Positions 14,148 to 22,080 of a DNA stretch of 39,779 nt are shown in pieces; position 1 is the stretch's first letter; every line of letters starts with the position of its first letter. The position numbers and the translations under genes were made by a program. Origin of the DNA: Oscillospiraceae bacterium (lineage in GTDB: Bacteria > Bacillota > Clostridia > Oscillospirales > Acutalibacteraceae). Where the stretch lies: positions 1 through 39,779 of the forward strand of contig WRBQ01000016.1 of the NCBI GenBank assembly GCA_009784445.1, in the 5' to 3' direction. Below the pieces are notes generated by a model, which saw nothing but the letters and a program-made list of their open reading frames with translations, was not told the origin of the DNA and did no database searches.

Positions 14148-15482
14148 CTACCAGCGTTTCGCAGAGCAATTCATCGTTGACCACGAAGCCGCCGGACTAC
14201 TGCTGGATATGAGGCCGTGGGACTAGGCAAAACAGTCATCACCCTATCCGCCGTGCTGCGGCTGCTGTATGACTATTTCACCGCTGATCGTGTGCTGGTT
14301 ATCGCCCCCCTGCGCCCGGCGGTGGACACGTGGCCGCCCGAGATAGCCAAGTGGGCACACCTGCGTGGGTTGTCGTGCGCGGTAGCTGTGGGCACAGCCC
14401 CGCAACGCATGGCCGCGTTGCAGCAGGGTGCCGACATTACCATCATCAACGTGGATAACGTGGAGTGGCTAGTGAACCACTACAAGCAGCGGTGGCCATT
14501 CGACATGGTGGTGATCGATGAACTCAGCGGCTTCAAGTCTGCCGGTAGCAGAAGGTTCCGAGCGATGAAGCGTGTGCGCAAGTATATCAAGCGCATTGTT
14601 GGGCTGACTGGCACGCCGGGCGATTTGATTGGCCTGTGGTCACAAATTTACCTGCTGGATGAGGGCAAGGCACTGGGGCGTACACTGACAGGCTACCGTG
14701 AGCAATATTTTCGTGCCGCCAAGTACGTCCACGGTCGCCCGGTGCAATGGGAGCCTAAGTCGGGTGCCGAAGCTGAGATATATAAACGCCTTGAGGGTTT
14801 ATGTATCAGCATGAAAACGGCTGACTACTTGCAGCTACCCGAACGACTAGACATCATTCGCATGGTACCCTTGCCGAACGACGCGATGGCGCAGTATCGA
14901 CAAATGGAGCGCGATATGCTGCTACCGTATGCCGATGGCTACATCGATGCCGGTAGCGCGGCGGTGCTGTCCAACAAGCTGTTGCAGATGACCGGTGGTG
15001 CCGCTTACGACGGCGACGGGAACACTGTGGTGCTGCATCGCGCCAAGCTGGACGAATTGCAGCAGTTGGTGGACGAAGCCAATGGGCAACCCCTGCTTGT
15101 GTTCTATGGTTACAAGCACGAGCTTGAGCGCATCCAGCAGCAACACCCCGACGCGGTTGAGGTGCGCAGCCCCAACGCCGTAGAACGGTGGAACCGTGGC
15201 GAGATACCCATGCTGCTTGCCCACCCCGCCAGTGCCGGGCACGGCCTTAACCTGCAAGCAGGTGGCAGCACTGCCGTGTGGTACTCCCTGCCGTGGAGCT
15301 TAGAGCTGTACCAACAGGCTTGCAAGCGGCTACACCGCATGGGGCAGCAGCACACGGTGCGCATCTTCCACTTGGTGGCCAAAGGCACCATTGACGAGCA
15401 CGTGCTTGATGTGCTTTCTGGCAAGGCAAAGACGCAAGATGGATTATTACACGCTCTTAGGGCTAGAATTGAGGCGATATGA
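14128..15482 (+). pseudogene. SNF2-family DNA helicase, frame broken before Walker A
   Basis: The natural start is the ATG at 14128 after GGAGGAGG; it reads MIYQPFDYQRFAEQFIVDHE and then AAGLLLDM. Eight extra bases (14212-14219) then shift the frame into a TAG at 14224. The rest continues in another frame from 14217 with GLGKT (Walker A), a VVIDELSGFK motif II, SF2 motif III-like segments and a final RLHRMGQQHTVRIFHL motif VI, complete to 15482. A GTG at 14217 could restart translation but has no ribosome site, and the product would lack the first 28 residues. Deleting the 8 bases, or a -1 shift, would rejoin the protein. Decay or a sequence error are both possible. Confidence 0.75.
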
Positions 15483-15994
15483 TGAGCCACCAAGACGCAC
15501 TTAACTATGCCGAAGTGGGCACCGGCAGGGTGTATATTTATACCGTTCGCGAAGACGGCAAGGCGATAAAAACTAGCCGAAAGCGTTACGTGGAAAGCCG
15601 GGTGACCCCATACTTAAAGCGCGGGCATGCTGTGGTTAAAATCAACGGCAAAGAGTTCACGCTTAAAAATCTTGTCGCCGCGAAGTTCCACAAAGACTAC
15701 TTCGCGGGTGCCTATGTAGAGGTGATTGACGGCAACCCTTTCAACTGTCGCGTGCAGAATTTGCGCATCTACAGCCAGTCCGAACACGGCAAGCGCACGG
15801 GATACCGCAGTGGCTCCCAGCCCGTGGTGGTTGACGGTGTTAAGTACCGCAGTGTCCGCGCTGCTGCAAAGGCACTGCATTGCAGCTATCAGACCCTACT
15901 TGACTACATCAACGGCGACGCTAAGCATTCTGTGCTTGCTGGCGTTCGTGTTAATTGCGTTGACAAAAAAAACCGTGATGGAGGTGAAGCATGA
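15479..15994 (+). CDS. Degenerate HNH/NUMOD-type DNA-binding protein
   Basis: The 171-residue protein matches the plan of HNH homing-type endonucleases: LVAAKFHKDYF, then IDGNPFNCRVQNLRIYS (about residues 60-100), then a NUMOD1-like DNA-binding helix unit (VVVDGVKYRSVRAAAKALHC). The usual H-H-I-D-G-N block reads VEVIDGN, so the catalytic histidine is missing and one of the NN pair is C. It may have lost cleavage and kept DNA binding. The start overlaps the helicase stop; a second ATG is at 15482. Confidence 0.7.
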   Translation: MMSHQDALNYAEVGTGRVYIYTVREDGKAIKTSRKRYVESRVTPYLKRGHAVVKINGKEFTLKNLVAAKFHKDYFAGAYVEVIDGNPFNCRVQNLRIYSQSEHGKRTGYRSGSQPVVVDGVKYRSVRAAAKALHCSYQTLLDYINGDAKHSVLAGVRVNCVDKKNRDGGEA

Positions 15995-16416
15995 CCAGTA
16001 AAGACTACCTACGACAATACCGCTGCGCCGAACGTCGGCTGTTTGACCTTGACGAACAAAAACATATCCTGTGGGTGAAGATGGAAAAAGTGACTGGCTT
16101 GTATGCTGAGCCTATTGGTCACACACGTTCAACCAACACGCTGCCCACGCTTATGGCTGAGTATATCGCCCGTGAGCATGCACAGGCCGTTGAACGGCAG
16201 CAATGCGCCAGTATTATGAGCGAGGTGCGCCACACTATTTGCGCAGTTGCCGATAAACGACTGCGCACGCTGTTGGAATATCGCTACTTAGACGGTTTCG
16301 ATTGGGAACAGGTGGCTAACTTGATGCAGTTTAGCGAGGAATACGTGAAACGCGATTTGCATGACGCGGCCATGCAAAAAATAAACCCCCTTTTACCCAC
16401 TTCATCCCCCTTGTAA
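15991..16416 (+). CDS. ArpU/RinA-like late transcription regulator
   Basis: A 141-residue protein with a C-terminal sigma region 4-like helix-turn-helix (about residues 92-132: LLEYRYLDGFDWEQVANLMQ, then SEEYVKRDLHDAAMQKI). Proteins of this kind (ArpU, RinA, DUF1492) sit just before the small terminase gene and activate late transcription. The last codons TTG TAA also form the -35 box of the late promoter. The start overlaps the previous stop (ATGA). Confidence 0.82.
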   Translation: MTSKDYLRQYRCAERRLFDLDEQKHILWVKMEKVTGLYAEPIGHTRSTNTLPTLMAEYIAREHAQAVERQQCASIMSEVRHTICAVADKRLRTLLEYRYLDGFDWEQVANLMQFSEEYVKRDLHDAAMQKINPLLPTSSPL

Positions 16417-16439
16417 CCCACTCGCAAAGGTGATATAAT
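16411..16439 (+). promoter_or_regulatory. Probable late promoter
   Basis: TTGTAA (16411-16416), 17 bp, TATAAT (16434-16439), directly before the terminase genes. The weak -35 fits an activated promoter, and the ArpU-like product of the adjacent gene is the natural candidate. Confidence 0.65.
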
Positions 16440-16464
16440 AGTACCGTGGAATTTTATCAAACGG

Positions 16465-16490
16465 CCACCAGTTTTGACGCTGGAGGTTTT
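16465..16490 (+). terminator. Terminator-like hairpin in the late leader
   Basis: CCACCAG (16465-16471) pairs with CTGGAGG (16480-16486), with one A-A mismatch, then TTTT. It lies about 20 bases after the late start site and before the first late gene, so it could act as an attenuator. The stem and U run are modest. Confidence 0.45.
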
Positions 16491-16519
16491 ACTATTGCAA
16501 AAAATAGGTGGTGGGAGAT

Positions 16520-16972
16520 GTGACAAGACAGCGGCGCATGTTTGCAGATGAGTACATTATTGACTGCAACGGAACACGCGCGTATAAGGTCGCTTACCCA
16601 CATGTGAAAAGCGATGCTTCGGCAGCGACGTGCGCCGGACGATTGTTGAGAATTGTTGAGGTTAAAGAGTACATCGAAAAACGCCTTGCCGCCGCCGAAG
16701 CTTCCCGAATTGCTGACGGCGATGAAGTGCTGCGATACCTCAGCGATGTCATGCGCGGTGAGGTGAAAGAAGACGTGGTTGTGGTCGAAAACATCGGCGA
16801 CTTTATGAGCGAGGCTCGCGTCTTGCAAAAACACGTTTGCGCCCGTGACCGCACAAAGGCGGCTGAGCTGCTTGGCAAGCGGCACCGCTTGTTTACCGAC
16901 GTTGTTGAGCACAAAGATACTGGCATGCTCGAAAAGCTAATAGCCGGGGTGGAAGACGATGATGCCAAATAG
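16520..16972 (+). CDS. Terminase small subunit
   Basis: It begins MTRQRRMFADEYIIDCNGTR, the usual start of the terminase_2 (DNA-recognition) family: an HTH followed by a helical oligomerisation domain, with an acidic end (VEDDDAK). It selects phage DNA for packaging. I use the GTG at 16520 because AGGTGG lies 9 bases upstream; an upstream GTG at 16508 is possible. Its 3' end overlaps the large subunit start. Confidence 0.88.
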   Translation: MTRQRRMFADEYIIDCNGTRAYKVAYPHVKSDASAATCAGRLLRIVEVKEYIEKRLAAAEASRIADGDEVLRYLSDVMRGEVKEDVVVVENIGDFMSEARVLQKHVCARDRTKAAELLGKRHRLFTDVVEHKDTGMLEKLIAGVEDDDAK

Positions 16973-18161
16973 TGTGTACACCCCAAAGCAGCTTGAACTG
17001 CTGCGCCTGTGGCGCAAGGGTAAACTCAAACACATCAACATCCTATCCGGCTCTGTGCGCAGCGGCAAGACGTGGATCAGCTTAGTGCTATGGGCGTTCT
17101 GGGTGGCTAGCATGCCCGAGGACGGCACGTACCTCTTGGCGGCCAAGACGCTCACCAGTCTGCGCCGCAACTGCCTTGATTTGCTGCAAGAGCTAGTAGG
17201 CACCGACAACTTCACATACAGCATTCCGCAAAAGCAGGCTCGCCTGTTTGGGCGGTTGATTTATTTAGAGGGCTGCAACGACGCCCGCGCCGAAAGCAAA
17301 ATCCGCGGCATGACCTTGCATGGCGCATACTGCGACGAACTCACGCAATTCACGCATGAGTTTTTTGAGATGCTACTCACACGGCTGTCTGCGCCAAAGG
17401 CAAAGCTTTTCGCTACCACCAACCCTGATAGCCCGCGCCACTGGCTGAAAGAAAAATACATCGATCGGCGCGATGAGTTAGACATACTCTACCTGGAATA
17501 CCTCATCGAGGACAACACGTTCCTTGCGCAAGACTTCATCGACCGCCAAAAAGCTTATCATACTGGCGTGTTCTACGAACGCTTCATTTTAGGCCGCTGG
17601 GTGCTCGCTGAGGGGCTTATTTACCCGATGCAGGCACAAGGGCATGGTGTTGTGCCAGACGACCCAGAACGTCGCTATACGCGCTATTTTGTGTCTGTGG
17701 ACTATGGCACCGTTAACCCATTCTCTGCGGGGCTGTGGGGCTACAGCAACGGCGTGTGGTATCGCATCAAGGAATATTACTACGATAGCCGTAAGAAAAA
17801 GCACCAGCGCACTGACGATGAGCACTACACGGGTCTGTGTGAACTCATCGGCGACATATACCCAGAAAGCATCATCGTTGACCCAAGCGCAGCCAGTTTT
17901 ATTGCTACCATCCGCAAAGCCGGTAAATACGACGTGCGCAAGGCAAAGAATGACGTTGTTGACGGCATCCGTCGCGTGGCCAGCGCTTTTTCGACTGGTA
18001 AAATCGAAGTCGTGGACACCTGCGCCGGTGCGATCGGCGAGTTCGGCACGTATCGATGGGATGAAAAAAGCTTAAAGGATGAGCCGATAAAAGAAGGCGA
18101 CCACGCAATGGATGATATTCGATATTTTGTGAACACCGCAAGCGAGTGGTTCGAGGTGTAA
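16959..18161 (+). CDS. Terminase large subunit
   Basis: The packaging motor and headful/cos nuclease, 400 residues, of the terminase_3/PBSX type. Walker A is GSVRSGKT (31-38), Walker B with catalytic acid is YCDE (D126, E127), and the coupling motif is FATTNP (151-156). The RNase H-like nuclease has D248 (VSVDYG), D308 (IIVDPS) and D385 (DHAMDD). Two ATGs (16959, 16962) are possible starts, both inside the tail of the small subunit gene. Confidence 0.95.
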   Translation: MMPNSVYTPKQLELLRLWRKGKLKHINILSGSVRSGKTWISLVLWAFWVASMPEDGTYLLAAKTLTSLRRNCLDLLQELVGTDNFTYSIPQKQARLFGRLIYLEGCNDARAESKIRGMTLHGAYCDELTQFTHEFFEMLLTRLSAPKAKLFATTNPDSPRHWLKEKYIDRRDELDILYLEYLIEDNTFLAQDFIDRQKAYHTGVFYERFILGRWVLAEGLIYPMQAQGHGVVPDDPERRYTRYFVSVDYGTVNPFSAGLWGYSNGVWYRIKEYYYDSRKKKHQRTDDEHYTGLCELIGDIYPESIIVDPSAASFIATIRKAGKYDVRKAKNDVVDGIRRVASAFSTGKIEVVDTCAGAIGEFGTYRWDEKSLKDEPIKEGDHAMDDIRYFVNTASEWFEV

Positions 18162-18170
18162 GGAGATAGC

Positions 18171-19619
18171 ATGCTAACAGACTTGAATTTTCTGCAAACA
18201 GGGCAACAGTGGCCGCCACCCGGCGAGGTTGAGCGTCTCAAAACCTATGCAGCGCACAAAAAACTGTTTGAGAATAAACATGCCAAAGTTTACAAAAACG
18301 CGTTCGAGAGACTTGCGCGCAAGACCGGTGTGAGCTATTCTGCGGTACTCAACTACCAACGGTTGATGTCGCTGAAATTGGCGGACTTAGCTGTTGGGCA
18401 GCCGCCGAGCATCTCGGTGCCGGACGCAAATGGCGCGATTGATACAAAACGGCAAGCGGCTGTTGAAAAATACCTGTGCGATACGCAGCTGCTGCGCAAG
18501 CTGTTCACTGGTGTAATCGATATGTCGCGTTATGGTAATGCCGTGCTGCAACAAGGTAAACGCAACGGTCACAGCGTGGTTGACGTGTCACCGCCGTGCC
18601 GATGGTTCCCAGTGGTGTCAGCGCAGAATATCCATGAACTTGAATATCAGGTGCTTGCGCACACGTGGAAATCCGACGCAAAACGAAAAGAGTGGCGGCT
18701 CACGGTAGAGATTCACAAAGTTGCAGAACCCGGCAAGTGCGAAGTGCGAACATACCAGCTGCAAGGGCAAGAGGATGGCTGGCGCATCGGCAAAGAATTA
18801 ACGAACGGGGACGGCAAAACAGATACCGGCTTAGGTTTTTGCCCTGTCTATGTGCTATCTAACGTGCAAACGTCCGACTGCGTTTTTGGGCTAGATGACT
18901 ATGACACGATCGACAGTCTAGTATCTGAGCTTATCGTGCGTTTTGCACAAGTTAGTAGAATACTTGACGTGCATGCCGATCCCAGCATGCAAGGGCCATC
19001 AAGTGCACAGAATGTTAACCCACAGACAGGCGAGCGCACGATAAAACCCGGAAAATTCTTCACGCGCAACGATGATCAGCCGCCGGTTGAGTACATCACG
19101 TGGGATGGACAGCTTGATGCTGCGTTTCGGCAAATTGAGTTGCAGCTTAACCAGCTCTACAGCATATCCGAGATGGGCGCGGCGGTGTTTGGCGACCTAA
19201 GCAGCCGCACCGGTGCAGTGCCAAGCGGCAGTGCGTTGCGCCGCTTGATGGTGTCGCCGCTGGCCAAAGTTCAGCGCATGGCATGTAGCATCACCCCGGT
19301 GCTGCGGCAAATCATTGCCGACGGCGTAACAGCCACCGGCACGCCGCTGCTGCCCGAAGAAATATCCATCAAGTGGAATGACGGCTTGCCAGGCGATGAG
19401 GCCGAAGAAGCTGCCACAATGAACGTCCGCACCGGTGGGCAGCCAACAATCAGCCAGCACACTGCAATTCAGCGTTTGGACAATAAAAGCCCAGACGATG
19501 TAGAGACGGAACTGGAACGCATGCGCACGGAACAGGCAGCGCGCACAGCACCGGTGCTTAGCTACTTGACTGAAGAACTGCCGGAGGTGGATGATGACGG
19601 AAGCCCAACGACTGGCTAA
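18171..19619 (+). CDS. Portal protein, SPP1 gp6-like
   Basis: A 482-residue portal of the phage_prot_Gp6 (SPP1) family, the dodecamer through which DNA enters the head. Supporting points are its place after the large terminase and before a MuF gene, its length, an LSSRTGAVPSGSALRRLM stretch and a C-terminal acidic region. The ribosome site is AAGGAG. The end overlaps the MuF start by about 26 bases. Confidence 0.9.
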   Translation: MLTDLNFLQTGQQWPPPGEVERLKTYAAHKKLFENKHAKVYKNAFERLARKTGVSYSAVLNYQRLMSLKLADLAVGQPPSISVPDANGAIDTKRQAAVEKYLCDTQLLRKLFTGVIDMSRYGNAVLQQGKRNGHSVVDVSPPCRWFPVVSAQNIHELEYQVLAHTWKSDAKRKEWRLTVEIHKVAEPGKCEVRTYQLQGQEDGWRIGKELTNGDGKTDTGLGFCPVYVLSNVQTSDCVFGLDDYDTIDSLVSELIVRFAQVSRILDVHADPSMQGPSSAQNVNPQTGERTIKPGKFFTRNDDQPPVEYITWDGQLDAAFRQIELQLNQLYSISEMGAAVFGDLSSRTGAVPSGSALRRLMVSPLAKVQRMACSITPVLRQIIADGVTATGTPLLPEEISIKWNDGLPGDEAEEAATMNVRTGGQPTISQHTAIQRLDNKSPDDVETELERMRTEQAARTAPVLSYLTEELPEVDDDGSPTTG

Positions 19620-21192
19620 GATATTCACCGAGGCTCGCAATCGTCTATATGACACCATTGTGAATTATCAAGGCGTGGGCACAAAAACCTACGCCAATGA
19701 GATTTTGCAATCGCTTAACCGTGAAATTGCACGGTTGCAGGCAGTCAGCGACCTGTTTACCAACAACGAGATTCCACGACAATATCAGCGTGGTTTGGAT
19801 GAAACCTACCGTCATTTTCAGCGCAATAACCTGCGCATGCAGTCCCCGCAACACTTCGCGGTGTTGCACGCCGATGCGATCTATGATATTTCCCGCGAGA
19901 TGCAGTTCAATATCGACAGCGGACTAATCACCATCGGCAGGCAGGTGCAGCGTTACGTTGATATTGCCCAGGCTGACGCGCTACGCCAGATGGGGCTTGA
20001 GCAGGCTGCGATAAACCGCGCCACCGGGGGCACCGTGCGCGATATGCGCAATGCTATGATACGCGAGCTGCAAACAGGCGGGTTTATGACTGTGCAGTAC
20101 GGTGAAGGGCCGCGTGCCAAGCAGGTGCCCATTGATGTTTACGCCGCGATGGTGGCGCGCACCACCACCCGGGAGGCGGGCAACAGCGCACGCGCTAATC
20201 AGATGACTGCCAACGGCTATGATCTGCTCATGATGAGTGAGCACTTTCCCACGTGCCCCAAATGCGCACCGCTGCAAGGGCGGGTATACAGCATCACAGG
20301 CGGCGATCACCGATTCCCCAACATCAACGAGGCTTGGGCCGATGGTTATAAAACCGTTCACCCGAACTGCATTCACGTGTTCACGCCGTGGATCGAGGAA
20401 TTGGCTACCGACAAGGAAAAAGCTGACGCACTGGCCAAAAGCAACGCGCCTTTTGAGGACACACGCGGTGCAGCTGAGCGCAAGCTCTATGATGAACAGC
20501 AGGCCAAAAATCGCGCCCTGCGTCAAGAGGTACACCAGTATGAGCGGTACAAGGCACGCTTGGGCGAAAACGCGCCAAAGACGCTAGCGGCGTTTCGACG
20601 TATCAAGCGCGCTGATGGTGAAGCCTGGGGGCGATTGCAACGGCATTATACCGCCATTGGGCATTACAACAAGGCCGTGGCACGTGAGCCTACCATCACA
20701 CAGGCAGTTCAAAACGTGGCCGATACCAGCGGTCTGCAACTGGCTGGGCTAGAACACCGCATTAAATCGCCTGAATCCTACCTGCGAAAAGTCGACGCTG
20801 AATTTGCGAGAGGCAACAACTCATACGAGGTGCGCGACATTCTGCGTTATACTGGCACGGCACCGCCTGCCGATTTAACAGATAATACGCTACAAAGCAT
20901 TGACAACTTGCGGGATATGGGGTATAATACAAGTAGTATTAAAAATTCGTGGGATAACGCGAAAAATCCATATAAAGGCGTAAACACAACCGTGCGCGCT
21001 CCAAATGGGCAGGCGTTTGAAGTGCAATATCACACACCGGAGAGTTTTGCGATAAAACAAGCGCAGCATGCATTTTTTGAGGAAGCGCGTTCGCTCTCCC
21101 CAACGTCAAGCCGCGTAGTCGAACTCAATGAGGCTATGCATACGCTGTCCGAGCCGCTAACACGGCCAACAAGAATAGATGAGGTGAGCTAG
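19594..21192 (+). CDS. MuF minor capsid protein with RelA/SpoT-like toxin domain
   Basis: Residues 1-270 are a Mu F/minor capsid 2 head protein, with a helical N-terminus and a cysteine/histidine site (C222xxC225, VHPNCIHVF at 256-264, numbered from the ATG at 19591). After a helical linker (270-385), residues 386-520 resemble RelA/SpoT nucleotide synthetases: HRIKSPESYLRKV (389-401), RDILRY (415-420), YKGVNT (461-466) and EVQYHT (477-482, R of the usual EVQ-x-R-T replaced by H). MuF proteins with toxin C-termini are a known family of temperate phages. The likely role is head assembly plus delivery or release of a toxin that would make or modify nucleotides. The start at 19594 has better spacing to GGAGG than 19591. 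The toxin assignment is inferred from motifs. Confidence 0.78.
   Translation: MTEAQRLAKIFTEARNRLYDTIVNYQGVGTKTYANEILQSLNREIARLQAVSDLFTNNEIPRQYQRGLDETYRHFQRNNLRMQSPQHFAVLHADAIYDISREMQFNIDSGLITIGRQVQRYVDIAQADALRQMGLEQAAINRATGGTVRDMRNAMIRELQTGGFMTVQYGEGPRAKQVPIDVYAAMVARTTTREAGNSARANQMTANGYDLLMMSEHFPTCPKCAPLQGRVYSITGGDHRFPNINEAWADGYKTVHPNCIHVFTPWIEELATDKEKADALAKSNAPFEDTRGAAERKLYDEQQAKNRALRQEVHQYERYKARLGENAPKTLAAFRRIKRADGEAWGRLQRHYTAIGHYNKAVAREPTITQAVQNVADTSGLQLAGLEHRIKSPESYLRKVDAEFARGNNSYEVRDILRYTGTAPPADLTDNTLQSIDNLRDMGYNTSSIKNSWDNAKNPYKGVNTTVRAPNGQAFEVQYHTPESFAIKQAQHAFFEEARSLSPTSSRVVELNEAMHTLSEPLTRPTRIDEVS
20900..20928 (+). promoter_or_regulatory. Consensus promoter inside the MuF toxin gene
   Basis: TTGACA (20900-20905), 17 bp, TATAAT (20923-20928): both hexamers are perfect. 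It lies within the toxin-domain coding sequence, about 265 bases before the putative immunity gene and reading toward it, with a terminator just behind that gene. It would express the immunity gene when the late operon is silent. Confidence 0.7.
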
Positions 21193-21193
21193 C

Positions 21194-21400
21194 ATGGATC
21201 GCACTGAATATGTTCGGTTGCTTTCAAAAGAGCACAAAGGCATAATTGTTCGTTGCGTCGGGCGCAAGCAATATCAATACGATGCAAAAAATGGCTGGGT
21301 GCCGAGCGGTATTTTGCTTGCTTATTTCTGGCCAGACGACCCATACTATGAGATGTACGAAGAAATCACCGAGCAAGAGGCTCTTGCGCTGACCGCATAG
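21194..21400 (+). CDS. Putative immunity protein for the MuF toxin (68 aa)
   Basis: The gene begins one base after the toxin stop, with GAGGTG as ribosome site. The small protein has a beta-rich core (GIIVRCVGRKQYQYDAKNGW) and an acidic C-terminus (PDDPYYEMYEEITEQEALAL). Immunity genes of MuF polymorphic toxins lie directly behind the toxin gene. In addition this one has its own internal promoter and its own terminator. I do not recognise its family; the role is inferred from position and transcription signals. Confidence 0.6.
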   Translation: MDRTEYVRLLSKEHKGIIVRCVGRKQYQYDAKNGWVPSGILLAYFWPDDPYYEMYEEITEQEALALTA

Positions 21401-21418
21401 CACAAACTTCATAACCAA

Positions 21419-21449
21419 CCGTCTACCCGTTGAGGGCAGGCGGTTTTTT
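21419..21449 (+). terminator. Intrinsic terminator behind the immunity gene
   Basis: CCGTCTACCC (21419-21428) pairs with GGGCAGGCGG (21434-21443), one mismatch and one G-U, loop GTTGA, then six T. It stands inside the head operon, so late polymerase must read through it to reach the capsid gene. Confidence 0.8.
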
Positions 21450-21521
21450 CATGCCTAAACCGCGGCCCGGTGCTGCGTTTAGATAAAACACGGCTTGATG
21501 CCAAACAAGGAGGATGCCTAG

Positions 21522-22058
21522 ATGGCTGACGAAACCAACAAAACCACACCAACCGACCCGCCCGCTGCTCAAGCCGCAACGCAAACGTATTCTGCTGATT
21601 ACGTGGGCGCGCTACGCAGTGAGAGCGCAGGCCACCGCACCAAGGCAAAGGCGTATGAAAAAGAGCTTGGCAACATCCGTGCCGCGTTTGGCGTGAAGCC
21701 AGACGAGGATATCGGCGATGTGGCCGCACGACTTGCTACTGTAAACGAAACCGCTTTGGCCAAAGCAAATGAGCGCTTGATAGCCGCGGAACTCAAAGGC
21801 CTTGAGGGCTATGACCACGCGCTACTTGCCAAGTTGATTGACCGAAGCACGCTCAAAGTTGACGATGACGGTACCGTCACGGGGCTGAAAGAAGCTGCCG
21901 AATCGGTGGCTGAACAGTTCCCAGCTGTGCTGAAAACGTCAACTGAAAAGCCGAAACAGTGGGCACCCGGTAATCCCCCGGCGCAGGATGCGCCAATTGA
22001 CCCCAGTAAGATGTCGTATGCCGATTTTGAAAAGGCATGCGCAGATGGGAAAATTTAA
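21522..22058 (+). CDS. Capsid scaffolding protein, GP20-like
   Basis: A 178-residue acidic, helical protein directly before the major capsid gene. A disordered Thr/Pro/Ala start precedes a coiled-coil-like centre (about residues 30-100) and a lysine-containing C-terminal tail (PIDPSKMSYADFEKACADGKI). It fits the phage_GP20 minor structural/scaffold family. The ribosome site is AAGGAGG. Confidence 0.82.
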   Translation: MADETNKTTPTDPPAAQAATQTYSADYVGALRSESAGHRTKAKAYEKELGNIRAAFGVKPDEDIGDVAARLATVNETALAKANERLIAAELKGLEGYDHALLAKLIDRSTLKVDDDGTVTGLKEAAESVAEQFPAVLKTSTEKPKQWAPGNPPAQDAPIDPSKMSYADFEKACADGKI

Positions 22059-22080
22059 CTAACTGAAAAGGAGTATGACT

